From contig JARLIS010000041.1 in the NCBI GenBank assembly GCA_031291615.1, forward strand, positions 1 to 49,961: a DNA stretch of 49,961 nt. The letters are read 5' to 3'. The notes beneath the pieces are model-generated. The model was not told the origin of the DNA, did not search any database, and worked only from the letters and a program-made list of their open reading frames with translations. Below are positions 1 to 8,638 of the stretch, piece after piece. The DNA is from Parvibaculum sp. (GTDB lineage Bacteria > Pseudomonadota > Alphaproteobacteria > Parvibaculales > Parvibaculaceae). Numbering within the stretch: position 1 is the stretch's first letter; the number at the start of each line of letters is the position of its first letter. The position numbers were made by a program, and so were the translations under genes.

Positions 1-163
1 GCATGCCCGGCACTTTCATCAGCTGGCGATAGCTGTCGCCGATCACGGGCGGCTCGATCTTGATCACGCGGGCGCCGAAATCCGACATGATGGTCGCCGC
101 CGCCGGTCCGGCGATGAAGCTCGCGCAGTCGATCACCAGCAGATCGTCGAAAATTGCCTTCAT
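1..163 (-). CDS. CoA-transferase family III (CaiB/BaiF), N-terminal fragment
   Basis: Partial gene: only the first 54 codons lie in the window and the rest continues past the left edge. The N-terminus reads LLVIDCASFIAGPAAATMM and then SDFGARVIKIEPP, the typical opening of class III CoA-transferases (the family's 'AGP...LADLGADVIKVE' pattern). These enzymes move CoA between carboxylic acids, for example in carnitine, bile-acid or branched acyl-CoA metabolism; the substrate cannot be told from this fragment. The ATG at 163 is preceded by a good ribosome site (GGGGAG). The call rests on the N-terminal Rossmann-like motif only. Confidence 0.82.
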   Translation of the reverse strand, partial: MKAIFDDLLVIDCASFIAGPAAATIMSDFGARVIKIEPPVIGDSYRQLMKVPGM

Positions 164-240
164 CGTCTCCCCCTCATCCATTTCTTTTGCCGACAAGGAT
201 GCGCATGGCGGCAAGGCGAGTCGATGGAAAAGAAGGGATG

Positions 241-711
241 TCAGCGCATCGCGGCGAGAATTTCGGCGCCGGTCAGATCGACGATGCGGCCGAAGCCGGC
301 GACCAGATGGGCGCTTTCGACGGCGAGCGCGTAGAAGCCGAAATCGGTGAAATCGACATAGAGAGAGGCTTCCGGGTGGCGGGCGAGGAAGCGCGGCCGG
401 GCCGAAGGATCGGCGACCGGCGTCATCGCGCCGATCAGGGTCACGCGGGCCTCGGCCATGGGGTCCGAGGCTCCTTCGTCGCGCAGCAGCAGCGAGGCGC
501 GGGGATCGGCGGCGAGGTTCTTCGTGTGGAGCGCGAGCCGGGACAACAACAGGAGCGGCGAGCCCGTCGCCAGCGTCGCCACCGCGACGAGAGAGACGAG
601 CGGGTGGCCGCTTGCGCCCAGCGTGCCGAGCGCGGCCATCCTCGCCCCGGCGAGAAGCCCGCCCGCTTTTGCCGCCGCTTCCTCGCGCGCTTCCATCGAC
701 TTCTCCGCCAT
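241..711 (-). CDS. pyridoxamine 5'-phosphate oxidase-like (HugZ-type) FMN-binding protein
   Basis: About 156 residues. The sequence GARMAALGTLGASGHPLVSLV, then LLLLSRLALHTKNLAADPRASLLL, is the split-barrel flavin-binding core of the PPOX/HugZ family. The C-terminus ends in GFGRIVDLTGAEIL, as in HugZ-like heme-utilisation proteins, but the extra C-terminal heme-oxygenase domain (DUF2470) is absent, so this is a single-domain form. The reaction is unknown; members bind FMN or heme and handle small reductions. I chose the ATG at 711 because GGGAG lies just upstream and the upstream extension is low-complexity. An AT-rich stretch at 781-800 could hold its promoter, shared divergently with the small lipoprotein gene at 844. 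Confidence 0.75.
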   Translation of the reverse strand: MAEKSMEAREEAAAKAGGLLAGARMAALGTLGASGHPLVSLVAVATLATGSPLLLLSRLALHTKNLAADPRASLLLRDEGASDPMAEARVTLIGAMTPVADPSARPRFLARHPEASLYVDFTDFGFYALAVESAHLVAGFGRIVDLTGAEILAAMR

Positions 712-843
712 GACGCTCCCGCTGCGTTGCCGCCCGCGTCTTCCGGCCGCAAGGCGCGGCGTTGTTCCCGCGCGGGCAGGTGATAAAATATATAGGAATT
801 TTGACGCGGCCATTGCGTGCCGCGCCCCCCGGAGATTTCGACA

Positions 844-966
844 ATGAACAGACGGATGATCGCCCTGCTTCTTCTCCTGAGCTGCCTCGTCGGCGCGTGC
901 AGCACGGTCGAAGGCGCGGGCCAGGATATTTCGGATACGTCGCGCTGGATAAAAAATCGCCTGTAA
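844..966 (+). CDS. entericidin A/B-like small lipoprotein
   Basis: A 40-residue ORF: MNRRMIALLLLLSCLVGAC, then STVEGAGQDISDTSRWIKNRL. It has a basic start, a hydrophobic stretch and a lipobox (LVGAC), so Cys19 should be lipidated. After the Cys, the pattern T..GAG.DISD matches the entericidin family (E. coli EcnB has T..GVGEDISD). Entericidins are small cell-envelope lipoproteins described as a toxin/antidote pair in stationary-phase lysis. In alphaproteobacteria single copies are common and their role is unclear. It stands alone, 107 bp before the autotransporter gene. No second entericidin copy is seen. Confidence 0.75.
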   Translation: MNRRMIALLLLLSCLVGACSTVEGAGQDISDTSRWIKNRL

Positions 967-1073
967 GCAGGTAAATTACCGCGCTGGTGTGAGCCTGTCC
1001 GAAATTCGCTTAATCGGCGCTTTACCGTGAGGGCGTAGAAAAATGCCGTAGTCCTTTTTTCGGAGGGGCGGCC

Positions 1074-3356
1074 ATGCGGCTCAAGAGAAGTTTTGCCATC
1101 GGCGTTTTCGCGCTTGCCGGCGCGCTTGCATCTGCGGGCGCGGAGGCCGCGAGCTCCAGCTCTGTCACCTATTCGCGCTCGCCGCAGGATATTCTGAGCG
1201 GCGCGAGCGTGGTGCAGGCAACCGGCATCACAGGCGCAGGCGTCGTCTTCGGCGTTGTCGACACCGGCGCGGCCGCGCCCTGGGTCGGCTTCGGCGGCCG
1301 CGTCGCGCCTCTGCCGACAAGCGCCTGCCTCATCTCGCCCTCCTGCAATCAATCTCTCGCCGTCACCGACGATAACGGCCACGGCACCTTCGTTTCGAGC
1401 GAGATCATCGGCTCGGTGCCCTCCGCCGGGATAATGGGCGTCGCGCCGGGCGGCAGCGTCATCGCGGTCAAGGTTCTGAATGCGTCGGGCTCCGGCAGCT
1501 ATACCGACGTCGCCAACGGCATCACCTATGCGGCGAACCACGGCGCGCAGGTGCTCAATCTCAGCCTCGGGCCCTTCACGCAGAATTCGTCGATCATCGC
1601 CGCGATCAACGCGGCCGCGGCCAAGGGCGCCTATATCGTCTTTGCCGGCGGCAACAGTTCGGCGCCGCTCAACAACGGGCAGAACATCACCGGCCTCACC
1701 GATCTTGCTATCCAGCATCTCGTCTTCGTCGGCTCGACCAATGCGTCGATGAAAATCAGCAGCTTCAGCAACACGCCCGGCACGGGCAGCTTCATCTCGA
1801 CCACCGGCAAGTCTTACGCCTATGACACGATGTGGCTGATGGCCGATGGCGAGAACATCTGGGGCGCGAGCAATTATTCGACGCCGTCGACCGGCTATTC
1901 CTACATCACGCAGATGTCCGGCACGTCGATGGCCGCGCCGCAGGTCGCGGGCGCGGTCGGTCTTCTGTTGCAGAAGTGGCCGTTCCTCCAGACCACGGGC
2001 ACGGCCTTGCAGATTCTCGAAGCAACGGGCCAGGACCTCGGCGTGAAGGGCGTCGATACCACCTATGGCGACGGTTATCTCCGCGTCGATCTTGCCTTCC
2101 AGCCTGTCGGCGCGGTGACGCTGCTTTTCGCCAACGGCACCAAGAAGACGGTGTCGGGCACTTCCATCGCCACGAGCGGCGCGGTCGGCTCGCTTGCCGG
2201 CGTCAGGTCGGTGCTGACGAATGCCGTCGGCTTCGACAGTTTTCACCGCGACTTTCCGCTCGATTTCAATTCGGCGATCATGAGCAAGTCGGGCGCGACC
2301 GGAAATTCGATCCTGCCCTCGCAGATCTCGCCGACGACAATGGTCAGCCATTTCGCGGTCAATGAAGACGGCAGCACGCTTTCCATGGTGTCGCTCGACC
2401 AGCAGACGACGCAGCAGCAGATGGTCGAGAACCCGCGCACATCCTTCGGCATCGACCATCTTCTCAATCCGGCCGAGCCCGTCTGGTCGATCGCCTATCG
2501 GCGCGGCACGGATTTCGTCGGCGGCGGCCAGGGCGCCGATGCGCCGGTTTCCTTCAGCGAAGCGCGCTGGGACGGCGCGAGCGCATTTGCCGGCACGGAT
2601 GCGGAAGCCTCGGGCGCGCTGCTCGGGCTTGCCTCCAATGCGCAATATGCGGCTATGGGTTTTTCGGTCGGCGCGGGCGAGCGGATGTCCATCGCCATGC
2701 TGCAAGGCGAGGACGACACGCTGCATTCGCTCGGCATCGCGCCCACCTCGCATGGTTTTGCGCTCGGCTATACGTTCGAGCCGGAGGGCACGCCCGACTG
2801 GCAGGTGTCGCTGACAAGCGCGATGCTCGATGAAAGCGGCATGCTGCTGGGCTCGCCCTCGGCGGGCGCGCTCGATCTCGGCACCAATCGCAGCACTTCG
2901 GTCGGCATCGGCACCGCGCTCGATCTCGGCGCGGGCTACAAGGCGGGCTTCGACGCCGCCATCGTGACAACCGAAGGAAGCGTGGCGAGCAACAGCCTCA
3001 TCGCAGGCGTGTCGCGCCTCACCAGCACCGCCTTCGGCGCGGCGCTGTCCAAGGACGATGTGGCGGAAGCCGACGATGCGCTGTCGGTGACGCTGAAGAA
3101 ACCACTCCGCGTCACCTCGGGTTCGGCGCTTGTCGATTATGCGACCGGCAACGACATGGAAGGCAATGCGACCTTTGCCAGCGCAAGGGCGAGCCTCGTG
3201 CCGACCGGCAGCGAAACCGATCTCGGCGTCTCCTATACCGCCCCGCTCATGGCCGGCATTTCGGGCAATCTCTATCTCGGCGGCAGCAACGACACGGGCA
3301 ATGTCGCCGGTGCGCGTGATCTTGGTGCCATGGTCAGGCTGCAAGCGGTGTTCTGA
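1074..3356 (+). CDS. subtilisin-like (S8) serine protease autotransporter
   Basis: 760 residues. The signal peptide (about 1-25, ending ASAGAEA) is followed by an S8 protease domain with a complete triad: Asp63 in VFGVVDTG, His103 in NGHGTFV, Ser285 in MSGTSMAAP, plus oxyanion Asn194 in AGGN. Roughly residues 480-760 are Gly/Ala-rich alternating beta sequence ending in MVRLQAVF with a terminal Phe, as expected for a type V autotransporter barrel. The protein is therefore probably exported, inserted in the outer membrane and displayed on, or cut from, the surface. The start has GGAGGGGCGG upstream. The 107-bp gap before it shows no clear operator. The substrate is unknown; adhesin or toxin processing is only a family-level possibility. 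Confidence 0.88.
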   Translation: MRLKRSFAIGVFALAGALASAGAEAASSSSVTYSRSPQDILSGASVVQATGITGAGVVFGVVDTGAAAPWVGFGGRVAPLPTSACLISPSCNQSLAVTDDNGHGTFVSSEIIGSVPSAGIMGVAPGGSVIAVKVLNASGSGSYTDVANGITYAANHGAQVLNLSLGPFTQNSSIIAAINAAAAKGAYIVFAGGNSSAPLNNGQNITGLTDLAIQHLVFVGSTNASMKISSFSNTPGTGSFISTTGKSYAYDTMWLMADGENIWGASNYSTPSTGYSYITQMSGTSMAAPQVAGAVGLLLQKWPFLQTTGTALQILEATGQDLGVKGVDTTYGDGYLRVDLAFQPVGAVTLLFANGTKKTVSGTSIATSGAVGSLAGVRSVLTNAVGFDSFHRDFPLDFNSAIMSKSGATGNSILPSQISPTTMVSHFAVNEDGSTLSMVSLDQQTTQQQMVENPRTSFGIDHLLNPAEPVWSIAYRRGTDFVGGGQGADAPVSFSEARWDGASAFAGTDAEASGALLGLASNAQYAAMGFSVGAGERMSIAMLQGEDDTLHSLGIAPTSHGFALGYTFEPEGTPDWQVSLTSAMLDESGMLLGSPSAGALDLGTNRSTSVGIGTALDLGAGYKAGFDAAIVTTEGSVASNSLIAGVSRLTSTAFGAALSKDDVAEADDALSVTLKKPLRVTSGSALVDYATGNDMEGNATFASARASLVPTGSETDLGVSYTAPLMAGISGNLYLGGSNDTGNVAGARDLGAMVRLQAVF

Positions 3357-3380
3357 GGTCTTCCCTGCGCGGGCGGGCGA

Positions 3381-3869
3381 TCAGGAGGCGGAGGCTTCGC
3401 CGTCGCCCATCTGCGATTGCAGGTAGTTTTCGAGGCCAACGCTCTTGATGAGGTCGAGCTGGGTTTCGAGGAAGTCGATATGCTCTTCCTCGCCCTCCAG
3501 AATGTCCTCCAGTATCTCGCGCGAGATGTAGTCGCGGACGGTTTCGCAATAGGCGATGGCTTCCTTGTAGAAGGGATGCGCCCGCATTTCGAGATCGAGG
3601 TCGCAGGCGATCGCCTCTGCGACGCTTTCGCCGACCTTCAGCTTGTCGAGGTCCTGGAGGTTCGGCAGGCCTTCGAGGAAGAGGATGCGCTCGACCAGCT
3701 TGTCGGCATGGCGCATCTCGTCGATCGACTCGCGATATTCGATCTCGCCGAGGCGGCGGAAGCCCCAATGCCTGAACATGCGGGCATGCAGGAAATACTG
3801 GTTGATCGCCGTCAATTCGAGTTTCAGGGCCCGGTTGAGAAATTCGATGACCTTGGGATCACCCTTCAT
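3381..3869 (-). CDS. bfr: bacterioferritin
   Basis: 162 residues, the usual length. It aligns without gaps to E. coli Bfr over the N-terminal half ([21 protein letters not shown]). The di-iron ferroxidase ligands are present (Glu18, Glu51, His54, then the [10 protein letters not shown] region for Glu127/His130), and the heme ligand Met52 is kept in DEMRHAD. It should form the 24-mer heme-containing iron store in the cytoplasm. It lies downstream of the ferredoxin gene bfd on the same strand, 146 bp apart, so it may have its own promoter. The RBS GGAGG sits just before the ATG. Confidence 0.95.
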   Translation of the reverse strand: MKGDPKVIEFLNRALKLELTAINQYFLHARMFRHWGFRRLGEIEYRESIDEMRHADKLVERILFLEGLPNLQDLDKLKVGESVAEAIACDLDLEMRAHPFYKEAIAYCETVRDYISREILEDILEGEEEHIDFLETQLDLIKSVGLENYLQSQMGDGEASAS

Positions 3870-4015
3870 GACGCGCCTCCTCCGCCCGATTGTTGGAAGC
3901 TCGCATGGTCGGCGGATCGCGCCGCGCGGTCAAACGCTAAAGAGGCCCGCCGGAATTTTGCGCAAATATATGATCCTGTTCATTTTTCAGGTCATCTGCG
4001 GAGTGCCGTGGAGGT

Positions 4016-4231
4016 TCAGTCGGCGGCCTTGGCAAAGGCCGAGGCGGTTTGCGTCTCGCGAATCATTCCGGCCATTTCGGGGAGGCAGCGGCCGCATTGC
4101 GGCTTGCAGCCGGCGGCGCGGTGAATGGCGGCCGGCGTATCGACGCCGCCGCCGCCCGTGGCGAGGATTTCGCGCACGGTCCGGTCGTTGATCGCATTGC
4201 AGACGCAGACGAACACGGGCGGAACCTCCAT
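4016..4231 (-). CDS. bfd: bacterioferritin-associated ferredoxin
   Basis: 71 residues with the BFD-type [2Fe-2S] ligand set: Cys9 and Cys11 (FVCVCNAI) and Cys46 and Cys49 (QCGRC). An additional Cys42 lies in the loop. Bfd binds bacterioferritin at the heme and passes electrons in so that stored iron can be released. The arrangement next to bfr supports this. The start ATG at 4231 gives a few residues before the first Cys, as in the family. An inverted repeat at 4283-4303 upstream could be an iron-responsive site, since bfd is typically induced under iron limitation; that link is inference. Confidence 0.92.
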   Translation of the reverse strand: MEVPPVFVCVCNAINDRTVREILATGGGGVDTPAAIHRAAGCKPQCGRCLPEMAGMIRETQTASAFAKAAD

Positions 4232-4282
4232 GCCGGAGCCTTGTCCCGGCGGAGGTGCAGACTGTCACGGCTTTTCACCAAA

Positions 4283-4303
4283 TGCAATTGCGAATAGTTT
4301 GCA
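4283..4303. promoter_or_regulatory. candidate operator between bfd and the copper-chaperone gene
   Basis: TGCAA and TTGCA arms are separated by 11 bp in an AT-richer pocket of an otherwise GC-rich divergent intergenic region. The pocket also has a partial direct repeat (TTGCGAATAGT then TTGCATAGTT). Position between bfd and a metal chaperone suggests a metal-responsive regulator, but the match to a known Fur or Irr box is not exact. Confidence 0.3.
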
Positions 4304-4476
4304 TAGTTATCTGGAGGAAGCCATTTATGGCGGATTTCCGCGGCGGGCGACCGGCAGGCGGGTGCCCGCGACAGTTTGCCTCCGCACCGGGACGGGCGGG
4401 ATTTGCCCGCCGACATCGCTTTCGTTTCGCCGGTCAGGGCCCTAGTCTCGCCTCTCCACAACATCCGAGGTCGATC

Positions 4477-4998
4477 ATGTCCCTGCCGCGCCTTTTCGTT
4501 TCCGCCGCATTTTTCGTTGCCGCCCTGCTGCTCGCGGCCGCGCCGGCCGGGGCGCATGACTTCAAGCTCGGTTCGCTCGACATCCAGCATCCCTGGGCGC
4601 GGCCCAGTGCGGCCAAGACGGGCGCTGCCTATTTCGTCATCACCAACCATGGCGCGAGCGAAGATGCGCTGGTCGGCGTCGAAACGGGGGCGTCGGAAAA
4701 GGCGCAGATCCACGAGATGACCATGGACGGCGCGATCATGCGGATGCGCGCGATCGCCAGGCTCGTCCTTCCGGCCGGGGGCACGGTTTCGGTCGCGCCG
4801 GGCGGGGTCCATGTGATGCTGATCGGCCTCAAGGGGCCACTCAAGGACGGCGCTTCGTTTCCGATGACGCTGGTGTTTGAAAAGGCCGGCCGTATCGAGG
4901 TCACGGTCGAGGTGCAGACGCCGGACGAGATGCGGGCGGGCGAGGCCGGGTCCGGCCACGACATGCACGACATGAACGGCATGGGCGGCATGCACTGA
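4477..4998 (+). CDS. periplasmic copper chaperone PCu(A)C
   Basis: 173 residues with a signal peptide ending APAGA-HDF. It contains the exact PCu(A)C copper site H-X10-M-X21-H-X-M: His79, Met90, His112, Met114. The C-terminus is an extra His/Met-rich tail (HDMHDMNGMGGMH) that could bind more copper. These proteins carry Cu(I) in the periplasm and help load the CuA centre of cytochrome oxidase. The chosen ATG gives a clean signal peptide and has GAGG upstream. An in-frame ATG at 4327 has a stronger site (GGAGGAAG) but would add 50 Arg/Gly-rich residues before the signal peptide. No ScoI or oxidase genes are next to it. Confidence 0.9.
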   Translation: MSLPRLFVSAAFFVAALLLAAAPAGAHDFKLGSLDIQHPWARPSAAKTGAAYFVITNHGASEDALVGVETGASEKAQIHEMTMDGAIMRMRAIARLVLPAGGTVSVAPGGVHVMLIGLKGPLKDGASFPMTLVFEKAGRIEVTVEVQTPDEMRAGEAGSGHDMHDMNGMGGMH

Positions 4999-5381
4999 AG
5001 CGGCGCCGCTGAATCATCTTTATACGGATTGAAACGATTATCGGCGGCAGGGCGATTCAAGCTCTGCCGCCATTAACTTTTTTGCGCCGCAACATAAAAT
5101 TGAGTCACCAGAAAATGAGGCACGGCGACGGGGTTACGTCGGTCGCGCCGCCGCTCCCCATAAGAGCGTGTCATAAATGCCATATACGGACTCAATGTAG
5201 GGTGCGCGCCTTGCCGCCAGCCGAACTCCGCCTTGACACACAAGGGGTTTAACTGTGGGCTAGTGGTTGAGGGATGCTGACTGGCCGGGGGGGCAGTCGA
5301 GTGGGGAATAGCGTTCCATCCGATTCAACCTCCCGATCCAGCTGCAATTAGTAGCCATCGAGGATCGAGGAGGATCGCTCA
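4999..5381 (+). promoter_or_regulatory. long leader/promoter region of the DUF1302 gene
   Basis: 383 bp without a gene. It holds two copies of a TATACGG(A/A)(T/C)T element (TATACGGATT at 5021-5030, TATACGGACT at 5184-5193), and a TTGACA box at 5233-5238 that could be a -35 element, although no good -10 follows at 17 bp. It ends in a strong GGAGG ribosome site just before 5382. I see no convincing small ORF or terminator in it. Confidence 0.4.
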
Positions 5382-8120
5382 ATGATAAAAGTAAGCTTGC
5401 GATCGTTGCTATTCGGCGCGGCCGTTACGGCCGGGCTGGTAGCGACAGCGGGCGCGGCAAACGCCGTCGAATATAATTTCGGCGACGTAAACGTGCATTT
5501 GGACACAACGATCACCGGCGGCGCGTCGGTCGGCACTTCGCCGGTCGATCACCAGCTGCTTCCGACGGCCGAAGGCGGTCCGATCGCGGTCGCCGTACCC
5601 GATGCACAGAACGCCTGTGTCGGCAGCAGCGGTGCGTGCACACTGAACTCGCTCGGCAATGACGGTAAGGGCTTTCTCCCGACCAACAATCTCGGCGGCG
5701 CGACGACGACTCATGGCGTCAGCATCTATAACGGCCCCGCGACCGTCGCGGGCTCGATCAATGCCGGCGACAGCCGTCTGAACTTCCAGCAGTGGGACCT
5801 CTATAGCGGTTCCGTGAAGATGACGAACGATCTGTCGGCGAGCTTCCAGAACTACAAGTTCTTCGCCCGTCTCTCGTCCTATTACGACGCGGTGCTGAAC
5901 AGCGACTCGTCCTACCGCGTCCGTCCGCTGACGGACGGCAAGGCCGATGCCGCCCGCGACGTCAAGCTGCTCGATTTCTATGGCAGCGCCGATTACAACA
6001 TCGGCGATCTTCCGCTGAACGTCCGCGCCGGTAAGCAGGTCATCAGCTGGGGCGAAAGCACGTTCATCCAGAACGGCATCAACGTCATCAACCCGGTCGA
6101 CGTCGCCGCTCTTCGCCGTCCTGGCGCGGAACTGAAGGACTTCTTCATTCCGGTATGGGCCGCCGACGCTTCGATCGGCCTGCCCTACAACCTCTCGCTT
6201 GAAGCTTTCTACCAGTTCAAGTGGGACACGTTCGCACTGGATCGCGGCGGTACGCCGTTTGCCGGTTCCGACGTTGCGGCGATCGGTTCGACGCCCGGTG
6301 GCGTGTCGTTCCTGACCGGCAGCTATGGCGGCTCGGCCAATTGCAGCAATCCGAACTCGGTCAACGCGATCTTCAACTCGGATTACGCGGCTGCTTCGAG
6401 TCTCTATGCGCGTCAGCGCACCTGCGGCGATCTCGCCATCGACTATACCGCCTATAATGGCATGCTCGGCACGCTGGGCGGCGGCAACGGTACGTCGACG
6501 GTCGCGACCAAGCTTGCCTATCAGGACAACGGTGTCGTCTATCGCTCCAAGGACAACTATGCCCGCAACAGCGGTCAGTGGGGTCTGGCCGGGCGCTGGT
6601 ATTCGGAAGATCTGAACAATACCGAATTCGGCATCTACTTCATGAACTACCATTCCCGTTTGCCCTATGTGAACGAGAAGGTATCCAAAGTCACTGACGC
6701 GACCTGGGGCACGGCCGGTACGCTGGGCGGCCTCAACAATACGCCGGCTTTCGCCGGTGCGATGTATCAGGGCTGCAACCTGGGTTCGAGCGGCCTGATC
6801 CCCAACGGCGCCAGCAGCGCCGTCTTCGGAACGCCTATCGGCCTTACTCCGACGGCGATCGCTTACCTGAACCAGGGCGGCGTCGGCGGAAGTCTTGGAA
6901 CGTCGGATCCGTACAATATCTACGCCAGTGCGGAAACGATTGCCCAGAACTTCTATAGCGCGAACGTGACGGGTGCGACCCCGACCGGTGCCGCCGGCCA
7001 ATATGCCGTTACCCAGGCGCCTACTGCCAGCATCTACAGAAACGGTGGCCAGGCAGGTCTGACCAGCGGAAGCCTGTCGGCTGGCACTTTCACCTTCTCC
7101 AACAACTTCTCGACTCTGACGGGCATCGGAGCAGGCGTTGCGGCTCTGAACGGCGTGACGGTGCAGCGTGGATCGGCTCTTGAAGCGATGATCCTCAACT
7201 GCGCCCTCGTGGCCAACCAGGTCACAAACCTGGCCCCGCTCAACGGCGGCACCAATCAGATGGTCGCCTCACCGGGCACGCAGATCCTGTCGCCGTCGAA
7301 TATCGGCCTCAGCTACAATCTCGTCTATCCTGAAGACATCAAGATGGTGGGCGCGAGCTTCAACACGACCATCGGCACCTGGGGCGTCCAGGGCGAAGTG
7401 AGCTATCGTCCTTCGGCTCCCTTCCAGCTCGATACCGACCAGATGACGATTGCTGCTCTCGGTAACAACTGCGTCTTGCCGTCACTGTTCAGCCCGACGG
7501 TCTATGCCGCAGCGGTCGCGGGCCTGCAGACGATGCAGTCAGGCTGCGGTCAGACCGGTACGATCAACGGCGTGGTCCATTCCAAGATGTGGACTGGCCA
7601 GGTCGGCACCACGGCGACCTACAGCAACTCCAATGCTCTGGTTGAAATGACCGGTGCCGATCTCGGCATCATCGTCTCGGAAGTCGGCATGGTCTATGTG
7701 CCGGACGCCGTGACGTCGAGCAAGCAAGGGGTTCTGGGCACGCGCTGGGGCAACCTCTGCAACGGCGGCACCGATCTGCCGCTGGGTGGCGCTCTCTCGC
7801 TCGCACCGGCGACGGGCTGCCGTCCGACGCCGACGTCCTGGGGCTTCGTCCTTCTCGGACAGCTCCAGTACAACAACGCCTTCGGCACCGCGGTCACTCT
7901 GACGCCGACGACCGCGTTCACCTGGGACGTCAAGGGCCGCACGCCGGCGCCTTACGGCAACTACGAGGAAGGCCGCAAGTCGATCAGCATCGGCCTCAAC
8001 GGTTCGTTCCAGTCCGCTTGGAAGGCCGGCATCACCTACACGAACTTCTTCGGCACCGACAAGTATCAGGCGCTGTCTGACCGCGATAACCTCGCAGCCA
8101 GCATCTCCTACGCGTTCTGA
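5382..8120 (+). CDS. DUF1302 family outer-membrane protein
   Basis: 912 residues. A signal peptide of about 28 residues (ending AGAANA) precedes VEYNFGDVNVHLDTTITGG and the DUF1302 hallmarks: RLNFQQWDLYSG, NVRAGKQVISWGESTFIQNG, NVINPVD and RRPGAELKDFF. The C-terminus (YTNFFGTDKYQALSDRDN, ending in ISYAF) is that of a beta-barrel. The region around residues 280-640 is rich in Gly, Ser, Thr and Asn and looks like large extracellular loops. DUF1302 proteins occur with DUF1329 proteins in hydrophobic-compound degraders; lipid or hydrocarbon passage across the outer membrane is a reasonable inference. Codons GGT, CGT and GCT are more frequent than in neighbours, suggesting high expression. A terminator follows at 8143. 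Confidence 0.88.
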   Translation: MIKVSLRSLLFGAAVTAGLVATAGAANAVEYNFGDVNVHLDTTITGGASVGTSPVDHQLLPTAEGGPIAVAVPDAQNACVGSSGACTLNSLGNDGKGFLPTNNLGGATTTHGVSIYNGPATVAGSINAGDSRLNFQQWDLYSGSVKMTNDLSASFQNYKFFARLSSYYDAVLNSDSSYRVRPLTDGKADAARDVKLLDFYGSADYNIGDLPLNVRAGKQVISWGESTFIQNGINVINPVDVAALRRPGAELKDFFIPVWAADASIGLPYNLSLEAFYQFKWDTFALDRGGTPFAGSDVAAIGSTPGGVSFLTGSYGGSANCSNPNSVNAIFNSDYAAASSLYARQRTCGDLAIDYTAYNGMLGTLGGGNGTSTVATKLAYQDNGVVYRSKDNYARNSGQWGLAGRWYSEDLNNTEFGIYFMNYHSRLPYVNEKVSKVTDATWGTAGTLGGLNNTPAFAGAMYQGCNLGSSGLIPNGASSAVFGTPIGLTPTAIAYLNQGGVGGSLGTSDPYNIYASAETIAQNFYSANVTGATPTGAAGQYAVTQAPTASIYRNGGQAGLTSGSLSAGTFTFSNNFSTLTGIGAGVAALNGVTVQRGSALEAMILNCALVANQVTNLAPLNGGTNQMVASPGTQILSPSNIGLSYNLVYPEDIKMVGASFNTTIGTWGVQGEVSYRPSAPFQLDTDQMTIAALGNNCVLPSLFSPTVYAAAVAGLQTMQSGCGQTGTINGVVHSKMWTGQVGTTATYSNSNALVEMTGADLGIIVSEVGMVYVPDAVTSSKQGVLGTRWGNLCNGGTDLPLGGALSLAPATGCRPTPTSWGFVLLGQLQYNNAFGTAVTLTPTTAFTWDVKGRTPAPYGNYEEGRKSISIGLNGSFQSAWKAGITYTNFFGTDKYQALSDRDNLAASISYAF

Positions 8121-8142
8121 TCCGACGAAGATCTCGACAACG

Positions 8143-8175
8143 AACCCGGCGGCAGCAATGCCGCCGGGTTTTTCT
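8143..8175 (+). terminator. rho-independent terminator after DUF1302 gene
   Basis: A perfect 12-bp stem, AACCCGGCGGCA with TGCCGCCGGGTT, encloses the loop GCAA and is followed by a T-rich tail, 22 bp after the stop codon. Confidence 0.92.
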
Positions 8176-8638
8176 TTGACCCGCGCGCCGCGATTTCAGT
8201 TCGCTCATGCAGGCGACGGCCGTTCCGCCGCGACGATCTTCAAGGGCCGTATACGGATTTTCGGCAAGGCCTATCCAATACCTGCGGCATGGCGGTTTTA
8301 TTTTATCCGTAAGCTGATTTATACGCCTCGGGTGCTGCGCGCCGGGACGGTTTGCGGCAGAGCGCTCCGCCGACGGAACTCCGTATTTTCCGACGCAATT
8401 CGACGCCCGATGCGACATTAAAAATATTTAATGTCCCGTGCAGGCCGAAGATGCCCCTTTCACCGCCTTTTAGATGCGGCAGGGACACAGATTCGTATCG
8501 TTTTCCCTTGAATCGGACGTGGCGCGCTTTGCGCGCTCTTGCCGATTTGATATCATTCCATCAGAGTTGCGATAGAACGAAGCCGATGGAAAACCGTCGG
8601 TAGATTAAAAGAAATAAATTCAAGTGGAGGGAACGTAC
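8176..8638 (+). promoter_or_regulatory. long intergenic region upstream of DUF1329 gene
   Basis: 463 bp without a supported gene. It contains a third TATACGGATT element (8250-8259), a related ATCCGTA in inverted orientation (8305-8311) and a perfect AT-rich palindrome (8414-8435). It ends with the RBS GGAGG at 8626-8630. The length and the shared motif with the DUF1302 leader suggest a dedicated regulated promoter. Confidence 0.4.
8414..8435. promoter_or_regulatory. AT-rich perfect inverted repeat, candidate operator
   Basis: Arms GACATTAAA and TTTAATGTC are exact reverse complements over 9 bp, separated by AATA. In a GC-rich region this symmetry is unlikely by chance and has the size of a TetR- or MarR-type operator. 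It is not followed by a T-run, so a terminator is unlikely. The regulator is not encoded in the window as far as I can see. Confidence 0.5.

Noticed and set aside
441..3344. Very long open frame on the minus strand opposite the autotransporter (also 38449-41148 minus, 5409-7001 minus, 8561-10144 minus)
   Set aside because: Products are Arg/His/Gly-rich without domains, and lie antisense to genes with clear motifs. They are frame shadows of GC-rich coding DNA.
5280..5300. Possible sigma-54 promoter (TGGCC...GGGGGGGCAG)
   Set aside because: The GC element and spacing to a TTGCA-type box do not fit the -24/-12 consensus.
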